Below, in pieces: positions 1 to 13,769 of a stretch of DNA of 64,000 nt. The stretch's first letter is position 1, and every line of letters begins with the position of its first letter. The position numbers and the translations under genes were made by a program. The DNA is from Lasioglossum baleicum (Eukaryota > Arthropoda > Insecta > Hymenoptera > Halictidae), in NCBI RefSeq assembly GCF_051020765.1, contig NW_027469239.1:62001-126000 (forward strand), in the 5' to 3' direction. Under the pieces are notes generated by a model. It saw only the letters and a program-made list of their open reading frames with translations. It was not told where the DNA came from and did not search any database.

Positions 1-161
1 GCGTTATGCGTTATGCGTTATGCGTTATGCATTATGCGTTATGCGTTATCCGTTATGCGTTATGCGTTATGCGTTATGCGATATGCGTCATGCGTTAAGC
101 GTTATGCGTTATGCATTATGCGTTATCCGTTATGCGTTATGCGTTATGCGTAATGCGTTAT
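1..161 (+). repeat. Left edge: tail of an upstream repeat unit
   Basis: This is 23 heptamers in register. Variants in order: 3A at 29, 1C at 50, 4A at 78, 5C at 85, 7A at 92, 3A at 113, 1C at 127 and 5A at 148. The 3A-then-5A ending is the usual lead-in to a header, so a partial unit runs in from the left. Confidence 0.9.
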
Positions 162-1596
162 GAGTAATGTGTCATGCGTTATGCGTTATTCGTTAAGCGT
201 TATGCTTTATGCGTTATGCGTTATGCGTTATGCGTTATGCGTTATGCGTTATGCGTTATGCGTTATGCGTTATGCGTTATGCGTTATGCGTTATGCGTTA
301 TGCGTTATGCGTTATGCGTTATGCGTCATGCGTCATGTGTTATGCGTTATGCGTTATGCGTTATGCGTTATGCGTTATGCGTTATGCGTTATGCGTTATG
401 CGTTATGCGTTATTCGTTATGCGTTATGCGTTATGCGTTATGCGTTATGCGTTATGCGTTATGCGTTATGCGTTATGCGTTATGCGTTATGCGTTATGCG
501 TTATGCGTTATGCGTTATGCGTTATGCGTTATGCGTTATGCGTTATGCGTTATGCGTTATGCGTTATGCGTTATTCGTTATGCGTTATGCGTTATGCGTT
601 ATGCGTTATGCGTTATGCGTTATGCGTTATGCGTTATGCGTTATGCGTTATGCGTTATGCGTTATGCGTTATGCGTTATGCGTTATGCGTTATGCGTTAT
701 GCGTTATGCGTTATGCGTTATGCGTTATGCGTTATGCGTTATGCGTTATGCGTTATGCGTTATGCGTTATGCGTTATGCGTTATGCGTTATGCGTTATGC
801 GTTATGCGTTATGCGTTATGCGTTATGCGTTATGCGTTATGCGTTATGCGTTATGCGTTATGCGTTATGCGTTATGCGTTATGCGTTATGCGTTATGCGT
901 TATGCGTTATGCGTTATGCGTTATGCGTTATGCGTTATGCGTTATGCGTTATGCGTTATGCGTTATGCGTTATGCGTTATGCGTTATGCGTTATGCGTTA
1001 TGCGTTATGCGTTATGCGTTATGCGTTATGCGTTATGCGTTATGCGTTATGCGTTATGCGTTATGCGTTATGCGTTATGCGTTATGCGTTATGCGTTATG
1101 CGTTATGCGTTATGCGTTATGCGTTATGCGTTATGCGTTATGCGTTATGCGTTATGCGTTATGCGTTATGCGTTATGCGTTATGCGTTATGCGTTATGCG
1201 TTATGCGTTATGCGTTATGCGTTATGCGTTATGCGTTATGCGTTATGCGTTATGCGTTATGCGTTATGCGTTATGCGTTATGCGTTATGCGTTATGCGTT
1301 ATGCGTTATGCGTTATGCGTTATGCGTTATGCGTTATGCGTTATGCGTTATGCGTTATGCGTTATGCGTTATGCGTTATGCGTTATGCGTTATGCGTTAT
1401 GCGTTATGCGTTATGCGTTATGCGTTATGCGTTATGCGTTATGCGTTATGCGTTATGCGTTATGCGTTATGCGTTATGCGTTATGCGTTATGCGTTATGC
1501 GTTATGCGTTATGCGTTATGACTTTTTCATTGAGCGTTATGCGTTATGCGTAATGCGTTATGCATTATGCGTTATGCGTTATGCGTAATGCGTTAT
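162..1596 (+). repeat. HOR unit with degenerate header and very long pure core
   Basis: The header core starts at 162, but the usual 2G3A4C unit is missing and a tcgttaa unit stands at 190, followed by 3T at 204. Two 5C units and a 2T unit lie at 323-343, and 1T units at 414 and 575. The rest is pure to the box at 1,520, which lacks the usual prelude. Length is 1,435 bases (205 heptamers). Confidence 0.9.
582..1519 (+). repeat. Longest uninterrupted run: 134 perfect GCGTTAT copies
   Basis: 938 bases without a single substitution, bounded by the 1T unit at 575 and the box at 1,520. Other long perfect runs are 41,616-42,231 (88 copies), 47,916-48,503 (84), 6,665-7,238 (82) and 62,279-62,796 (74). 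Such runs mark the most recently homogenised parts of the array. Confidence 0.93.
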
Positions 1597-2380
1597 GAGT
1601 AATGTGTCATGCGTTATGCGTTATGGACTATGCTTTATGCGTTATGCGTTGTGGGTTATCCGTTATGCGTCATGCGTTATCCGTTATGCGTTATGCGTTA
1701 TGCGTTATGCGTTATCCGTTATGCGTTATCCGTCATGCGTTACGCGTTATGCGTTATGCGTTATGCGTTATGCGTTAAGCGTTATACGTTATGCGATATG
1801 CGTTATTCGTTATGCGTTATGCGTTATGCGTTATGCGTTATACGTTATGCGATATGCGTTATTCGTTATGCGTTATGCGTTATGCGTTATGCGTTATGCG
1901 TTATGCGTTATGCGTTATGCGTTATGCGTTATGCGTTATGCGTTATGCGTTATGCGTTATGCGTTATGTGTTATGCGTTATGCGTTATGCGTTATGCGTT
2001 ATGCGTTATGCGTTATGTGTTATGCGTTGTGCATTACGGGTTATGCGATATGCGTTATGCGTTATGCGTTACGCGTTCTGCGTTATGCGTTATGCGTTAT
2101 GCGTTAAGCGTTATACGTTATGCGATATGCGTTATTCGTTATGCGTTATGCGTTATGCGTTATGCGTTATGCGTTATGCGTTATGCGTTATGCGTTATGC
2201 GTTATGCGTTATGCGTTATGCGTTATGCGTTATGCGTTATGCGTTATGCGTTATGTGTTATGCGTTGTGCTTTACGGGTTATGCGATATGCGTTATGCGT
2301 TATGACTTTTTCATTGAGCGTTATGCGTTATGCGTAATGCGTTATGCATTATGCGTTATGCGTTATGCGTAATGCGTTAT
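1597..2380 (+). repeat. Family A unit, subtype S (1C5C)
   Basis: 784 bases. Full header, then 1C, 1C5C and 7C units. The J string (7A, pure, 1A, 4A, pure, 1T) follows and is repeated. Then come the gcattac module at 2031, another J string, the 3T7C prelude and the box at 2304. It is a compact example of a full family A unit. Confidence 0.9.
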
Positions 2381-3479
2381 GAGTAATGTGTCATGCGTTA
2401 TGCGTTATGGACTATGCTTTATGCGTTATGCGTTGTGGGTTATCCGTTATGCGTCATGCGCTATCCGTTATGCTTTATGCGTTATGCGTTATCCGTTATG
2501 CGTTATCCGTTATGCGTTACGCGTTATGCGTTATGCGTTATGCGTTATGCGTTAAGCGTTATACGTTATGCGATATGCGTTATTCGTTATGCGTTATGCG
2601 TTATGCGTTATGCGTTATGCGTTATGCGTTATGCGTTATGCGTTATGCGTTATGAGTTATGCGTTATGCGTTATGCGTTATGCGTCATGCGTCATGCGTT
2701 ATGCGTTATGCGTTATGCGTTATGCGTTATGCGTTATGCGTTATGCGTTATGCGTTATGCGTTATGCGTTGTGCGTTATGCGTTATGCGTTATGCGTTAT
2801 GCGTTATTCGTTATGCGTTATGCGTTATGCGTTATGCGTTATGCGTTATGCGTTATGCGTTATGCGTTATGCGTTATGCGTTATGCGTTATGCGTTATGC
2901 GTTATACGTTATGCGTTATGCGTTATGCGTTATGCGTTATGCGTTATGCGTTATGCGTTATGCGTTATGCGTTATGCGTTATGCGTTATGCGTTATGCGT
3001 TATGCGTTATGCGTTATGCGTTATGCGTTATGCGTTATGCGTTATGCGTTATGCGTTATGCGTTATGCGTTATGCGTTATGCGTTATGCGTTATGCGTTA
3101 TGCGTTATGCGTTATGCGTTATGCGTTATGCGTTATGCGTTATGCGTTATGCGTTATGCGTTATGCGTTATGCGTTATGCGTTATGCGTTATGCGTTATG
3201 CGTTATGCGTTATGCGTTATGCGTTATGCGTTATGCGTTATGCGTTATGCGTTATGCGTTATGCGTTATGCGTTATGCGTTATGCGTTATGCGTTATGCG
3301 TTATGCGTTATGCGTTATGCGTTATGCGTTATGCGTTATGCGTTATGCGTTATGTGTTATGCGTTGTGCTTTACGGGTTATGCGATATGCGTTATGCGTT
3401 ATGACTTTTTCATTGAGCGTTATGCGTTATGCGTAATGCGTTATGCATTATGCGTTATGCGTTATGCGTAATGCGTTAT
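2381..3479 (+). repeat. Family A unit, subtype F (second 3T unit)
   Basis: 1,099 bases. After the header a 4C unit at 2458, unique to this copy, is followed by 1C and a second 3T unit. One J string, a 2A unit and two 5C units follow, then a 6G unit in the body and a long pure run to about 3,350. Ends with prelude and box at 3403. Confidence 0.88.
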
Positions 3480-4767
3480 GAGTAATGTGTCATGCGTTAT
3501 GCGTTATGGACTATGCTTTATGCGTTATGCGTTGTGGGTTATCCGTTATGCGTCATGCGTTATCCGTTATGCGTTATGCGTTATGCGTTATCCGTTATGC
3601 GTTATCCGTCATGCGTTACGCGTTATGCGTTATGCGTTATGCGTTATGCGTTAAGCGTTATACGTTATGCGATATGCGTTATTCGTTATGCGTTATGCGT
3701 TATGCGTTATGCGTTATACGTTATGCGATATGCGTTATTCGTTATGCGTTATGCGTTATGCGTTATGCGTTATGCGTTATGCGTTATGCGTTATGCGTTA
3801 TGCGTTATGCGTTATGCGTTATGCGTTATGCGTTATGCGTTATGTGTTATGCGTTATGCGTTATGCGTTATGCGTTATGCGTTATGCGTTATGTGTTATG
3901 CGTTGTGCATTACGGGTTATGCGATATGCGTTATGCGTTATGCGTTACGCGTTCTGCGTTATGCGTTATGCGTTATGCGTTAAGCGTTATACGTTATGCG
4001 ATATGCGTTATTCGTTATGCGTTATGCGTTATGCGTTATGCGTTATGCGTTATGCGTTATGCGTTATGCGTTATGCGTTATGCGTTATGCGTTATGCGTT
4101 ATGCGTTATGCGTTATGCGTTATGCGTTATGCGTTATGCGTTATGCGTTATGCGTCATGCGTCATGCGTTATCCGTTATGCGTTATGCGTTATGCGTTAT
4201 CCGTTATGCGTTATCCGTTATGCGTTACGCGTTATGCGTTATGCGTTATGCGTTATGCGTTATGCGTCATGCGTTATGCGTTATGCGTTATTCGTTATGC
4301 GTTATGCGTTATGCGTTATGCGTTATGCGTTATGCGTTATGCGTTATGCGTTATGCGTTATGCGTTATGCGTTATGCGTTATGCGTTATGCGTTATGCGT
4401 TATGCGTTATGCGTTATGCGTTATGCGTTATGCGTTATGCGTTATGCGTTATGCGTTATGCGTTATGCGTTATGCGTTATGCGTTATGCGTTATGCGTTA
4501 TGCGTTATGCGTTATGCGTTATGCGTTATGCGTTATGCGTTATGCGTTATGCGTTATGCGTTATGCGTTATGCGTTATGCGTTATGCGTTATGCGTTATG
4601 CGTTATGCGTTATGCGTTATGCGTTATGCGTTATGCGTTATGTGTTATGCGTTGTGCTTTACGGGTTATGCGATATGCGTTATGCGTTATGACTTTTTCA
4701 TTGAGCGTTATGCGTTATGCGTAATGCGTTATGCATTATGCGTTATGCGTTATGCGTAATGCGTTAT
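3480..4767 (+). repeat. Family A unit, subtype S
   Basis: 1,288 bases. The first half repeats the order of the 1597 unit, including the gcattac module at 3907. The second half adds two 5C units near 4,155, a 1C/7C string and a 1T unit near 4,290, then a pure run, the prelude and the box at 4691. Confidence 0.88.
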
Positions 4768-6202
4768 GAGTAATGTGTCATGCGTTATGCGTTATGGACT
4801 ATGCTTTATGCGTTATGCGTTGTGGGTTATCCGTTATGCGTCATGCGTTATCCGTTATGCGTTATGCGTTATGCGTTATCCGTTATGCGTTATCCGTCAT
4901 GCGTTACGCGTTATGCGTTATGCGTTATGCGTTATGCGTTAAGCGTTATACGTTATGCGATATGCGTTATTCGTTATGCGTTATGCGTTATGCGTTATGC
5001 GTTATACGTTATGCGATATGCGTTATTCGTTATGCGTTATGCGTTATGCGTTATGCGTTATGCGTTATGCGTTATGCGTTATGCGTTATGCGTTATGCGT
5101 TATGCGTTATGCGTTATGCGTTATGCGTTATGCGTTATGCGTTATGTGTTATGCGTTATGCGTTATGCGTTATGCGTTATGCGTTATGCGTTATGCGTTA
5201 TGCGTTATGCGTTATGCGTTATGCGTTATGCGTTATGCGTTATGCGTTATGCGTTATGCGTTATGCGTCATGCGTCATGCGTTATCCGTTATGCGTTATG
5301 CGTTATGCGTCATGCGTTATGCGTTATGCGTTATGCGTTATGCGTTATGCGTTATGCGTTATGCGTTATGCGTTATGCGTTATGCGTTATGCGTTATGCG
5401 TTATGCGTTATGCGTTATGCGTTATGCGTTATGCGTTATGCGTTATGCGTCATGCGTCATGCGTTATCCGTTATGCGTTATGCGTTATGCGTTATCCGTT
5501 ATGCGTTATCCGTTATGCGTTACGCGTTATGCGTTATGCGTTATGCGTTATGCGTTATGCGTCATGCGTTATGCGTTATGCGTTATTCGTTATGCGTTAT
5601 GCGTTATGCGTTATGCGTTATGCGTTATGCGTTATGCGTTATGCGTTATGCGTTATGCGTTATGCGTTATGCGTTATGCGTTATGCGTTATGCGTTATGC
5701 GTTATGCGTTATGCGTTATGCGTTATGCGTTATGCGTTATGCGTTATGCGTTATGCGTTATGCGTTATGCGTTATGCGTTATGCGTTATGCGTTATGCGT
5801 TATGCGTTATGCGTTATGCGTTATGCGTTATGCGTTATGCGTTATGCGTTATGCGTTATGCGTTATGCGTTATGCGTTATGCGTTATGCGTTATGCGTTA
5901 TGCGTTATGCGTTATGCGTTATGCGTTATGCGTTATGCGTTATGCGTTATGCGTTATGCGTTATGCGTTATGCGTTATGCGTTATGCGTTATGCGTTATG
6001 CGTTATGCGTTATGCGTTATGCGTTATGCGTTATGCGTTATGCGTTATGCGTTATGCGTTATGCGTTATGCGTTATGCGTTATGCGTTATGCGTTATGCG
6101 TTATGCGTTATGCGTTATGCGTTATGACTTTTTCATTGAGCGTTATGCGTTATGCGTAATGCGTTATGCATTATGCGTTATGCATTATGCGTAATGCGTT
6201 AT
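4768..6202 (+). repeat. Family A unit, subtype S, extended tail
   Basis: 1,435 bases. Starts like 3480 but has no gcattac module. Two successive 5C/1C strings lie near 5,270 and 5,450, then 1T near 5,582 and a pure run to a box at 6126 without prelude. The trailing lead-in has two 3A units, the form that precedes subtype D headers. Confidence 0.88.
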
Positions 6203-7315
6203 GAGTAATGTGTCATGCGTTATGCGTTATGGACTATGCTTTATGCGTTATGCGTTATGGGTTATCCGTTATGCGTCATGCGTTATCCGTTATGGACTAT
6301 GCTTTATGCGTTATGCGTTATGCGTTATGCGTTATGCGTTATGCGTTATGCGTTATGCGTTATGCGTTATGCGTTATGCGTTATGCGTCATGCGTTATGC
6401 GTTATGCGTTATGCGTTATGCGTTATGCGTTATGCGTTATGCGTTATGCGTTATGCGTTATGCGTTATGCGTTATGCGTTATGCGTTATGCGTTATGCGT
6501 TATGCGTTATGCGTTATGCGTCATGCGTCATGCGTTATCCGTTATGCGTTATGCGTTATGCGTTATCCGTTATGCGTTATCCGTTATGCGTTACGCGTTA
6601 TGCGTTATGCGTTATGCGTTATGCGTTATGCGTCATGCGTTATGCGTTATGCGTTATTCGTTATGCGTTATGCGTTATGCGTTATGCGTTATGCGTTATG
6701 CGTTATGCGTTATGCGTTATGCGTTATGCGTTATGCGTTATGCGTTATGCGTTATGCGTTATGCGTTATGCGTTATGCGTTATGCGTTATGCGTTATGCG
6801 TTATGCGTTATGCGTTATGCGTTATGCGTTATGCGTTATGCGTTATGCGTTATGCGTTATGCGTTATGCGTTATGCGTTATGCGTTATGCGTTATGCGTT
6901 ATGCGTTATGCGTTATGCGTTATGCGTTATGCGTTATGCGTTATGCGTTATGCGTTATGCGTTATGCGTTATGCGTTATGCGTTATGCGTTATGCGTTAT
7001 GCGTTATGCGTTATGCGTTATGCGTTATGCGTTATGCGTTATGCGTTATGCGTTATGCGTTATGCGTTATGCGTTATGCGTTATGCGTTATGCGTTATGC
7101 GTTATGCGTTATGCGTTATGCGTTATGCGTTATGCGTTATGCGTTATGCGTTATGCGTTATGCGTTATGCGTTATGCGTTATGCGTTATGCGTTATGCGT
7201 TATGCGTTATGCGTTATGCGTTATGCGTTATGCGTTATGACTTTTTCATTGAGCGTTATGCGTTATGCGTAATGCGTTATGCATTATGCGTTATGCATTA
7301 TGCGTAATGCGTTAT
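6203..7315 (+). repeat. Family A unit, subtype D (doubled ggactat-gctttat)
   Basis: 1,113 bases. The ggactat-gctttat pair occurs twice in the header, and the usual 6G unit is canonical. The tail matches 4768 (two 5C, 1C, 7C, 5C, 1T at 6,658). An 82-copy pure run then leads to the prelude-less box at 7239. Confidence 0.88.
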
Positions 7316-7910
7316 GAGTAATGTGTCATGCGTTATGCGTTATGGACTATGCTTTATGCGTTATGCGTTATGGGTTATCCGTTATGCGTCATGCGTTATC
7401 CGTTATGGACTATGCTTTATGCGTTATGCGTTATGCGTTATGCGTTATGCGTTATGCGTTATGCGTTATGCGTTATGCGTTATGCGTTATGCGTTATGCG
7501 TTATGCGTTATGCGTTATGCGTTATGCGTTATGCGTTATGCGTTATGCGTTATGCGTTACGCGTTATGCGTTATGCGTTATGCGTTATGCGTTATGCGTC
7601 ATGCGTTATCCGTTATGCGTTATGCGTTATGCGTTATGCGTTATGCGTTATGCGTTATGCGTTATGCGTTATGCGTTATGCGTTATGCGTTATGCGTTAT
7701 GCGTTATGCGTTATGCGTTATGCGTTATGCGTTATGCGTTATGCGTTATGCGTTATGCGTTATGCGTTATGCGTTATGCGTTATGCGTTATGTGTTATGC
7801 GTTGTGCTTTACGGGTTATGCGATATGCGTTATGCGTTATGACTTTTTCATTGAGCGTTATGCGTTATGCGTAATGCGTTATGCATTATGCGTTATGCGT
7901 AATGCGTTAT
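7316..7910 (+). repeat. Family A unit, subtype D, short
   Basis: 595 bases. Doubled ggactat header, one 7C unit, then 5C and 1C, a pure run, the prelude and the box at 7841. Its closest relatives by landmark order and length are 11852 (581 bases) and 20273 (595 bases). Confidence 0.88.
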
Positions 7911-9310
7911 GAGTAATGTGTCATGCGTTATGCGTTATGGACTATGCTTTATGCGTTATGCGTTGTGGGTTATCCGTTATGCGTCATGCGTTATCCGTTA
8001 TGCTTTATGCGTTATGCGTTATGCGTTATCCGTTATGCGTTATCCGTTATGCGTTACGCGTTATGCGTTATGCGTTATGCGTTATGCGTTAAGCGTTATA
8101 CGTTATGCGATATGCGTTATTCGTTATGCGTTATGCGTTATGCGTTATGCGTTATGCGTTATGCGTTATGCGTTATGCGTTATGCGTCATGCGTCATGCG
8201 TTATGCGTTATGCGTTATGCGTTATGCGTTATGCGTTATGCGTTATGCGTTATGCGTTGTGCGTTATGCGTTATGCGTTATGCGTTATGCGTTATGCGTT
8301 ATTCGTTATGCGTTATGCGTTATGCGTTATGCGTTATGCGTTATGCGTTATGCGTTATGCGTTATGCGTTATGCGTTATGCGTTATGCGTTATGCGTTAT
8401 GCGTTATGCGTTATGCGTTATGCGTTATGCGTTATGCGTTATGCGTTATTCGTTATGCGTTATGCGTTATGCGTTATGCGTTATACGTTATGCGTTATGC
8501 GTTATGCGTTATGCGTTATGCGTTATGCGTTATGCGTTATCCGTTATGCGTTATCAGTCATGCGTTACGCGTTATGCGTTATGCGTTATGCGTTAAGCGT
8601 TATACGTTATGCGATATGCGTTATTCGTTATGCGTTATGCGTTATGCGTTATGCGTTATACGTTATGCGATATGCGTTATTCGTTATGCGTTATGCGTTA
8701 TGCGTTATGCGTTATGCGTTATGCGTTATGCGTTATGCGTTATGCGTTTTGCGTTATGCGTTATGCGTTATGCGTTATGCGTTATGCGTTATGCGTTATG
8801 TGTTATGCGTTATGCGTTATGCGTTATGCGTTATGCGTTATGCGTTATGCGTTATGTGTTATGCGTTGTGCATTACGGGTTATGCGATATGCGTTATGCG
8901 TTATGCGTTACGCGTTCTGCGTTATGCGTTATGCGTTATGCGTTAAGCGTTATACGTTATGCGATATGCGTTATTCGTTATGCGTTATGCGTTATGCGTT
9001 ATGCGTTATGCGTTATGCGTTATGCGTTATGCGTTATGCGTTATGCGTTATGCGTTATGCGTTATGCGTTATGCGTTATGCGTTATGCGTTATGCGTTAT
9101 GCGTTATGCGTTATGCGTTATGCGTTATGCGTTATGCGTTATGCGTTATGCGTTATGCGTTATGCGTTATGCGTTATGCGTTATGTGTTATGCGTTGTGC
9201 TTTACGGGTTATGCGATATGCGTTATGCGTTATGACTTTTTCATTGAGCGTTATGCGTTATGCGTAATGCGTTATGCATTATGCGTTATGCGTTATGCGT
9301 AATGCGTTAT
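7911..9310 (+). repeat. Family A unit, subtype F
   Basis: 1,400 bases. Second 3T unit after the header, J string, two 5C units, and a 6G body unit. Then cagtcat at 8555, paired J strings, a gcgtttt (6T) unit near 8,744, the gcattac module at 8870, prelude and box at 9234. Matches 12433 and 20868 in order. Confidence 0.88.
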
Positions 9311-10500
9311 GAGTAATGTGTCATGCGTTATGCGTTATGGACTATGCTTTATGCGTTATGCGTTGTGGGTTATCCGTTATGCGTCATGCGTTATCCGTTA
9401 TGCGTTATGCGTTATGCGTTATCCGTTATGCGTTATCAGTCATGCGTTACGCGTTATGCGTTATGCGTTATGCGTTATGCGTTAAGCGTTATACGTTATG
9501 CGATATGCGTTATTCGTTATGCGTTATGCGTTATGCGTTATGCGTTATACGTTATGCGATATGCGTTATGCGTTATGCGTTATGCGTTATGCGTTAAGCG
9601 TTATACGTTATGCGATATGCGTTATTCGTTATGCGTAATGCGTTATGCGTTATGCGTTATGCGTTATGCGTTATGCGTTATGCGTTATGCGTTATGCGTT
9701 ATGCGTTATGCGTTATGCGTTATGCGTTATGCGTCATGCGTCATGCGTTATGCGTTATGCGTTATGCGTTATGCGTTATGCGTTGTGCGTTATGCGTTAT
9801 GCGTTATGCGTTATGCGTTATTCGTTATGCGTTATGCGTTATGCGTTATGCGTTATGCGTTATGCGTTATGCGTTATGCGTTATGCGTTATGCGTTATGC
9901 GTTATGCGTTATGCGTTATGCGTAATGCGTAATGCGTTATGCGTTATGCGTTATGCGTTATGCGTTATGCGTTATGCGTTATGCGTTATGCGTTATGCGT
10001 TATGCGTTATGCGTTATGCGTTATGCGTTATGCGTTATGCGTTATGCGTTATGCGTTATGCGTTATGCGTTATGCGTTATGCGTTATGCGTTATGCGTTA
10101 TGCGTTATGCGTTATGCGTTATGCGTTATGCGTTATGCGTTATGCGTTATGCGTTATGCGTTATGCGTTATGCGTTATGCGTTATGCGTTATGCGTTATG
10201 CGTTATGCGTTATGCGTTATGCGTTATGCGTTATGCGTTATGCGTTATGCGTTATGCGTTATGCGTTATGCGTTATGCGTTATGCGTTATGCGTTATGCG
10301 TTATGCGTTATGCGTTATGCGTTATGCGTTATGCGTTATGCGTTATGCGTTATGCGTTATGCGTTATGCGTTATGTGTTATGCGTTGTGCTTTACGGGTT
10401 ATGCGATATGCGTTATGCGTTATGACTTTTTCATTGAGCGTTATGCGTTATGCGTAATGCGTTATGCATTATGCGTTATGCGTTATGCGTAATGCGTTAT
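9311..10500 (+). repeat. Family A unit, subtype Q (cagtcat in header)
   Basis: 1,190 bases. cagtcat at 9437, three 7A/1A/4A strings, a 5A unit near 9,632, two 5C units and 6G. Two 5A units follow near 9,920 and a long pure run leads to the prelude and box at 10424. Unlike 13770 and 22247 it does not pass into family B. Confidence 0.86.
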
Positions 10501-11851
10501 GAGTAATGTGTCATGCGTTATGCGTTATGGACTATGCTTTATGCGTTATGCGTTGTGGGTTATCCGTTATGCGTCATGCGTTATCCGTTATGCGTTATGC
10601 GTTATGCGTTATCCGTTATGCGTTATCCGTCATGCGTTACGCGTTATGCGTTATGCGTTATGCGTTATGCGTTAAGCGTTATACGTTATGCGATATGCGT
10701 TATTCGTTATGCGTTATGCGTTATGCGTTATGCGTTATACGTTATGCGATATGCGTTATTCGTTATGCGTTATGCGTTATGCGTTATGCGTTATGCGTTA
10801 TGCGTTATGCGTTATGCGTTATGCGTTATGCGTTATGCGTTATGCGTTATGCGTTATGCGTTATGTGTTATGCGTTATGCGTTATGCGTTATGCGTTATG
10901 CGTTATGCGTTATGCGTTATGCGTTATGCGTTATGCGTTATGTGTTATGCGTTGTGCATTACGGGTTATGCGATATGCGTTATGCGTTATGCGTTACGCG
11001 TTCTGCGTTATGCGTTATGCGTTATGCGTTAAGCGTTATACGTTATGCGATATGCGTTATTCGTTATGCGTTATGCGTTATGCGTTATGCGTTATGCGTT
11101 ATGCGTTATGCGTTATGCGTTATGCGTTATGCGTTATGCGTTATGCGTTATGCGTTATGCGTTATGCGTTATGCGTTATGCGTTATGCGTCATGCGTCAT
11201 GCGTTATCCGTTATGCGTTATGCGTTATGCGTTATCCGTTATGCGTTATCCGTTATGCGTTACGCGTTATGCGTTATGCGTTATGCGTTATGCGTTATGC
11301 GTCATGCGTTATGCGTTATGCGTTATTCGTTATGCGTTATGCGTTATGCGTTATGCGTTATGCGTTATGCGTTATGCGTTATGCGTTATGCGTTATGCGT
11401 TATGCGTTATGCGTTATGCGTTATGCGTTATGCGTTATGCGTTATGCGTTATGCGTTATGCGTTATGCGTTATGCGTTATGCGTTATGCGTTATGCGTTA
11501 TGCGTTATGCGTTATGCGTTATGCGTTATGCGTTATGCGTTATGCGTTATGCGTTATGCGTTATGCGTTATGCGTTATGCGTTATGCGTTATGCGTTATG
11601 CGTTATGCGTTATGCGTTATGCGTTATGCGTTATGCGTTATGCGTTATGCGTTATGCGTTATGCGTTATGCGTTATGCGTTATGCGTTATGCGTTATGCG
11701 TTATGCGTTATGCGTTATGCGTTATGCGTTATGCGTTATGCGTTATGCGTTATGCGTTATGCGTTATGCGTTATGACTTTTTCATTGAGCGTTATGCGTT
11801 ATGCGTAATGCGTTATGCATTATGCGTTATGCATTATGCGTAATGCGTTAT
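10501..11851 (+). repeat. Family A unit, subtype S
   Basis: 1,351 bases. 1C5C header, gcattac module at 10956, then the two-5C, 1C, 7C, 5C, 1T tail seen at 4768 and 6203. A pure run leads to the prelude-less box at 11775, followed by the two-3A lead-in. Confidence 0.88.
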
Positions 11852-12432
11852 GAGTAATGTGTCATGCGTTATGCGTTATGGACTATGCTTTATGCGTTAT
11901 GCGTTATGGGTTATCCGTTATGCGTCATGCGTTATCCGTTATGGACTATGCTTTATGCGTTATGCGTTATGGGTTATCCGTTATGCGTCATGCGTTATGC
12001 GTTATGCGTTATGCGTTATGCGTTATGCGTTATGCGTTATGCGTTATGCGTTATGCGTTATGCGTTATGCGTTATGCGTTATGCGTTACGCGTTATGCGT
12101 TATGCGTTATGCGTTATGCGTTATGCGTCATGCGTTATCCGTTATGCGTTATGCGTTATGCGTTATGCGTTATGCGTTATGCGTTATGCGTTATGCGTTA
12201 TGCGTTATGCGTTATGCGTTATGCGTTATGCGTTATGCGTTATGCGTTATGCGTTATGCGTTATGCGTTATGCGTTATGCGTTATGCGTTATGCGTTATG
12301 CGTTATGTGTTATGCGTTGTGCTTTACGGGTTATGCGATATGCGTTATGCGTTATGACTTTTTCATTGAGCGTTATGCGTTATGCGTAATGCGTTATGCA
12401 TTATGCGTTATGCGTTATGCGTAATGCGTTAT
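11852..12432 (+). repeat. Family A unit, subtype D, short
   Basis: 581 bases. Doubled ggactat header, both copies followed by 2G and 1C. Then 7C, 5C and 1C, a pure run, prelude and box at 12356. It is the first unit of the second D-F-Q triple. Confidence 0.88.
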
Positions 12433-13769
12433 GAGTAATGTGTCATGCGTTATGCGTTATGGACTATGCTTTATGCGTTATGCGTTGTGGGTTATCCGTT
12501 ATGCGTCATGCGTTATCCGTTATGCTTTATGCGTTATGCGTTATGCGTTATCCGTTATGCGTTATCCGTTATGCGTTACGCGTTATGCGTTATGCGTTAT
12601 GCGTTATGCGTTAAGCGTTATACGTTATGCGATATGCGTTATTCGTTATGCGTTATGCGTTATGCGTTATGCGTTATGCGTTATGCGTTATGCGTTATGC
12701 GTTATGCGTTATGCGTTATGCGTCATGCGTCATGCGTTATGCGTTATGCGTTATGCGTTATGCGTTATGCGTTATGCGTTATGCGTTATGCGTTGTGCGT
12801 TATGCGTTATGCGTTATGCGTTATGCGTTATTCGTTATGCGTTATGCGTTATGCGTTATGCGTTATGCGTTATGCGTTATGCGTTATGCGTTATGCGTTA
12901 TGCGTTATGCGTTATGCGTTATGCGTTATGCGTTATGCGTTATGCGTTATGCGTTATGCGTTATTCGTTATGCGTTATGCGTTATGCGTTATGCGTTATA
13001 CGTTATGCGTTATGCGTTATGCGTTATGCGTTATGCGTTATGCGTTATGCGTTATCCGTTATGCGTTATCAGTCATGCGTTACGCGTTATGCGTTATGCG
13101 TTATGCGTTATGCGTTAAGCGTTATACGTTATGCGATATGCGTTATTCGTTATGCGTTATGCGTTATGCGTTATGCGTTATACGTTATGCGATATGCGTT
13201 ATTCGTTATGCGTTATGCGTTATGCGTTATGCGTTATGCGTTATGCGTTATGCGTTATGCGTTTTGCGTTATGCGTTATGCGTTATGCGTTATGCGTTAT
13301 GCGTTATGTGTTATGCGTTATGCGTTATGCGTTATGCGTTATGCGTTATGCGTTATGCGTTATGTGTTATGCGTTGTGCATTACGGGTTATGCGATATGC
13401 GTTATGCGTTATGCGTTACGCGTTCTGCGTTATGCGTTATGCGTTATGCGTTAAGCGTTATACGTTATGCGATATGCGTTATTCGTTATGCGTTATGCGT
13501 TATGCGTTATGCGTTATGCGTTATGCGTTATGCGTTATGCGTTATGCGTTATGCGTTATGCGTTATGCGTTATGCGTTATGCGTTATGCGTTATGCGTTA
13601 TGCGTTATGCGTTATGCGTTATGCGTTATGCGTTATGCGTTATGTGTTATGCGTTGTGCTTTACGGGTTATGCGATATGCGTTATGCGTTATGACTTTTT
13701 CATTGAGCGTTATGCGTTATGCGTAATGCGTTATGCATTATGCGTTATGCGTTATGCGTAATGCGTTAT
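12433..13769 (+). repeat. Family A unit, subtype F
   Basis: 1,337 bases. Same landmark order as 7911: cagtcat at 13070, 6T near 13,259, gcattac at 13378, box at 13693. Length differs from its relatives only through the number of pure copies between landmarks. Confidence 0.88.
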
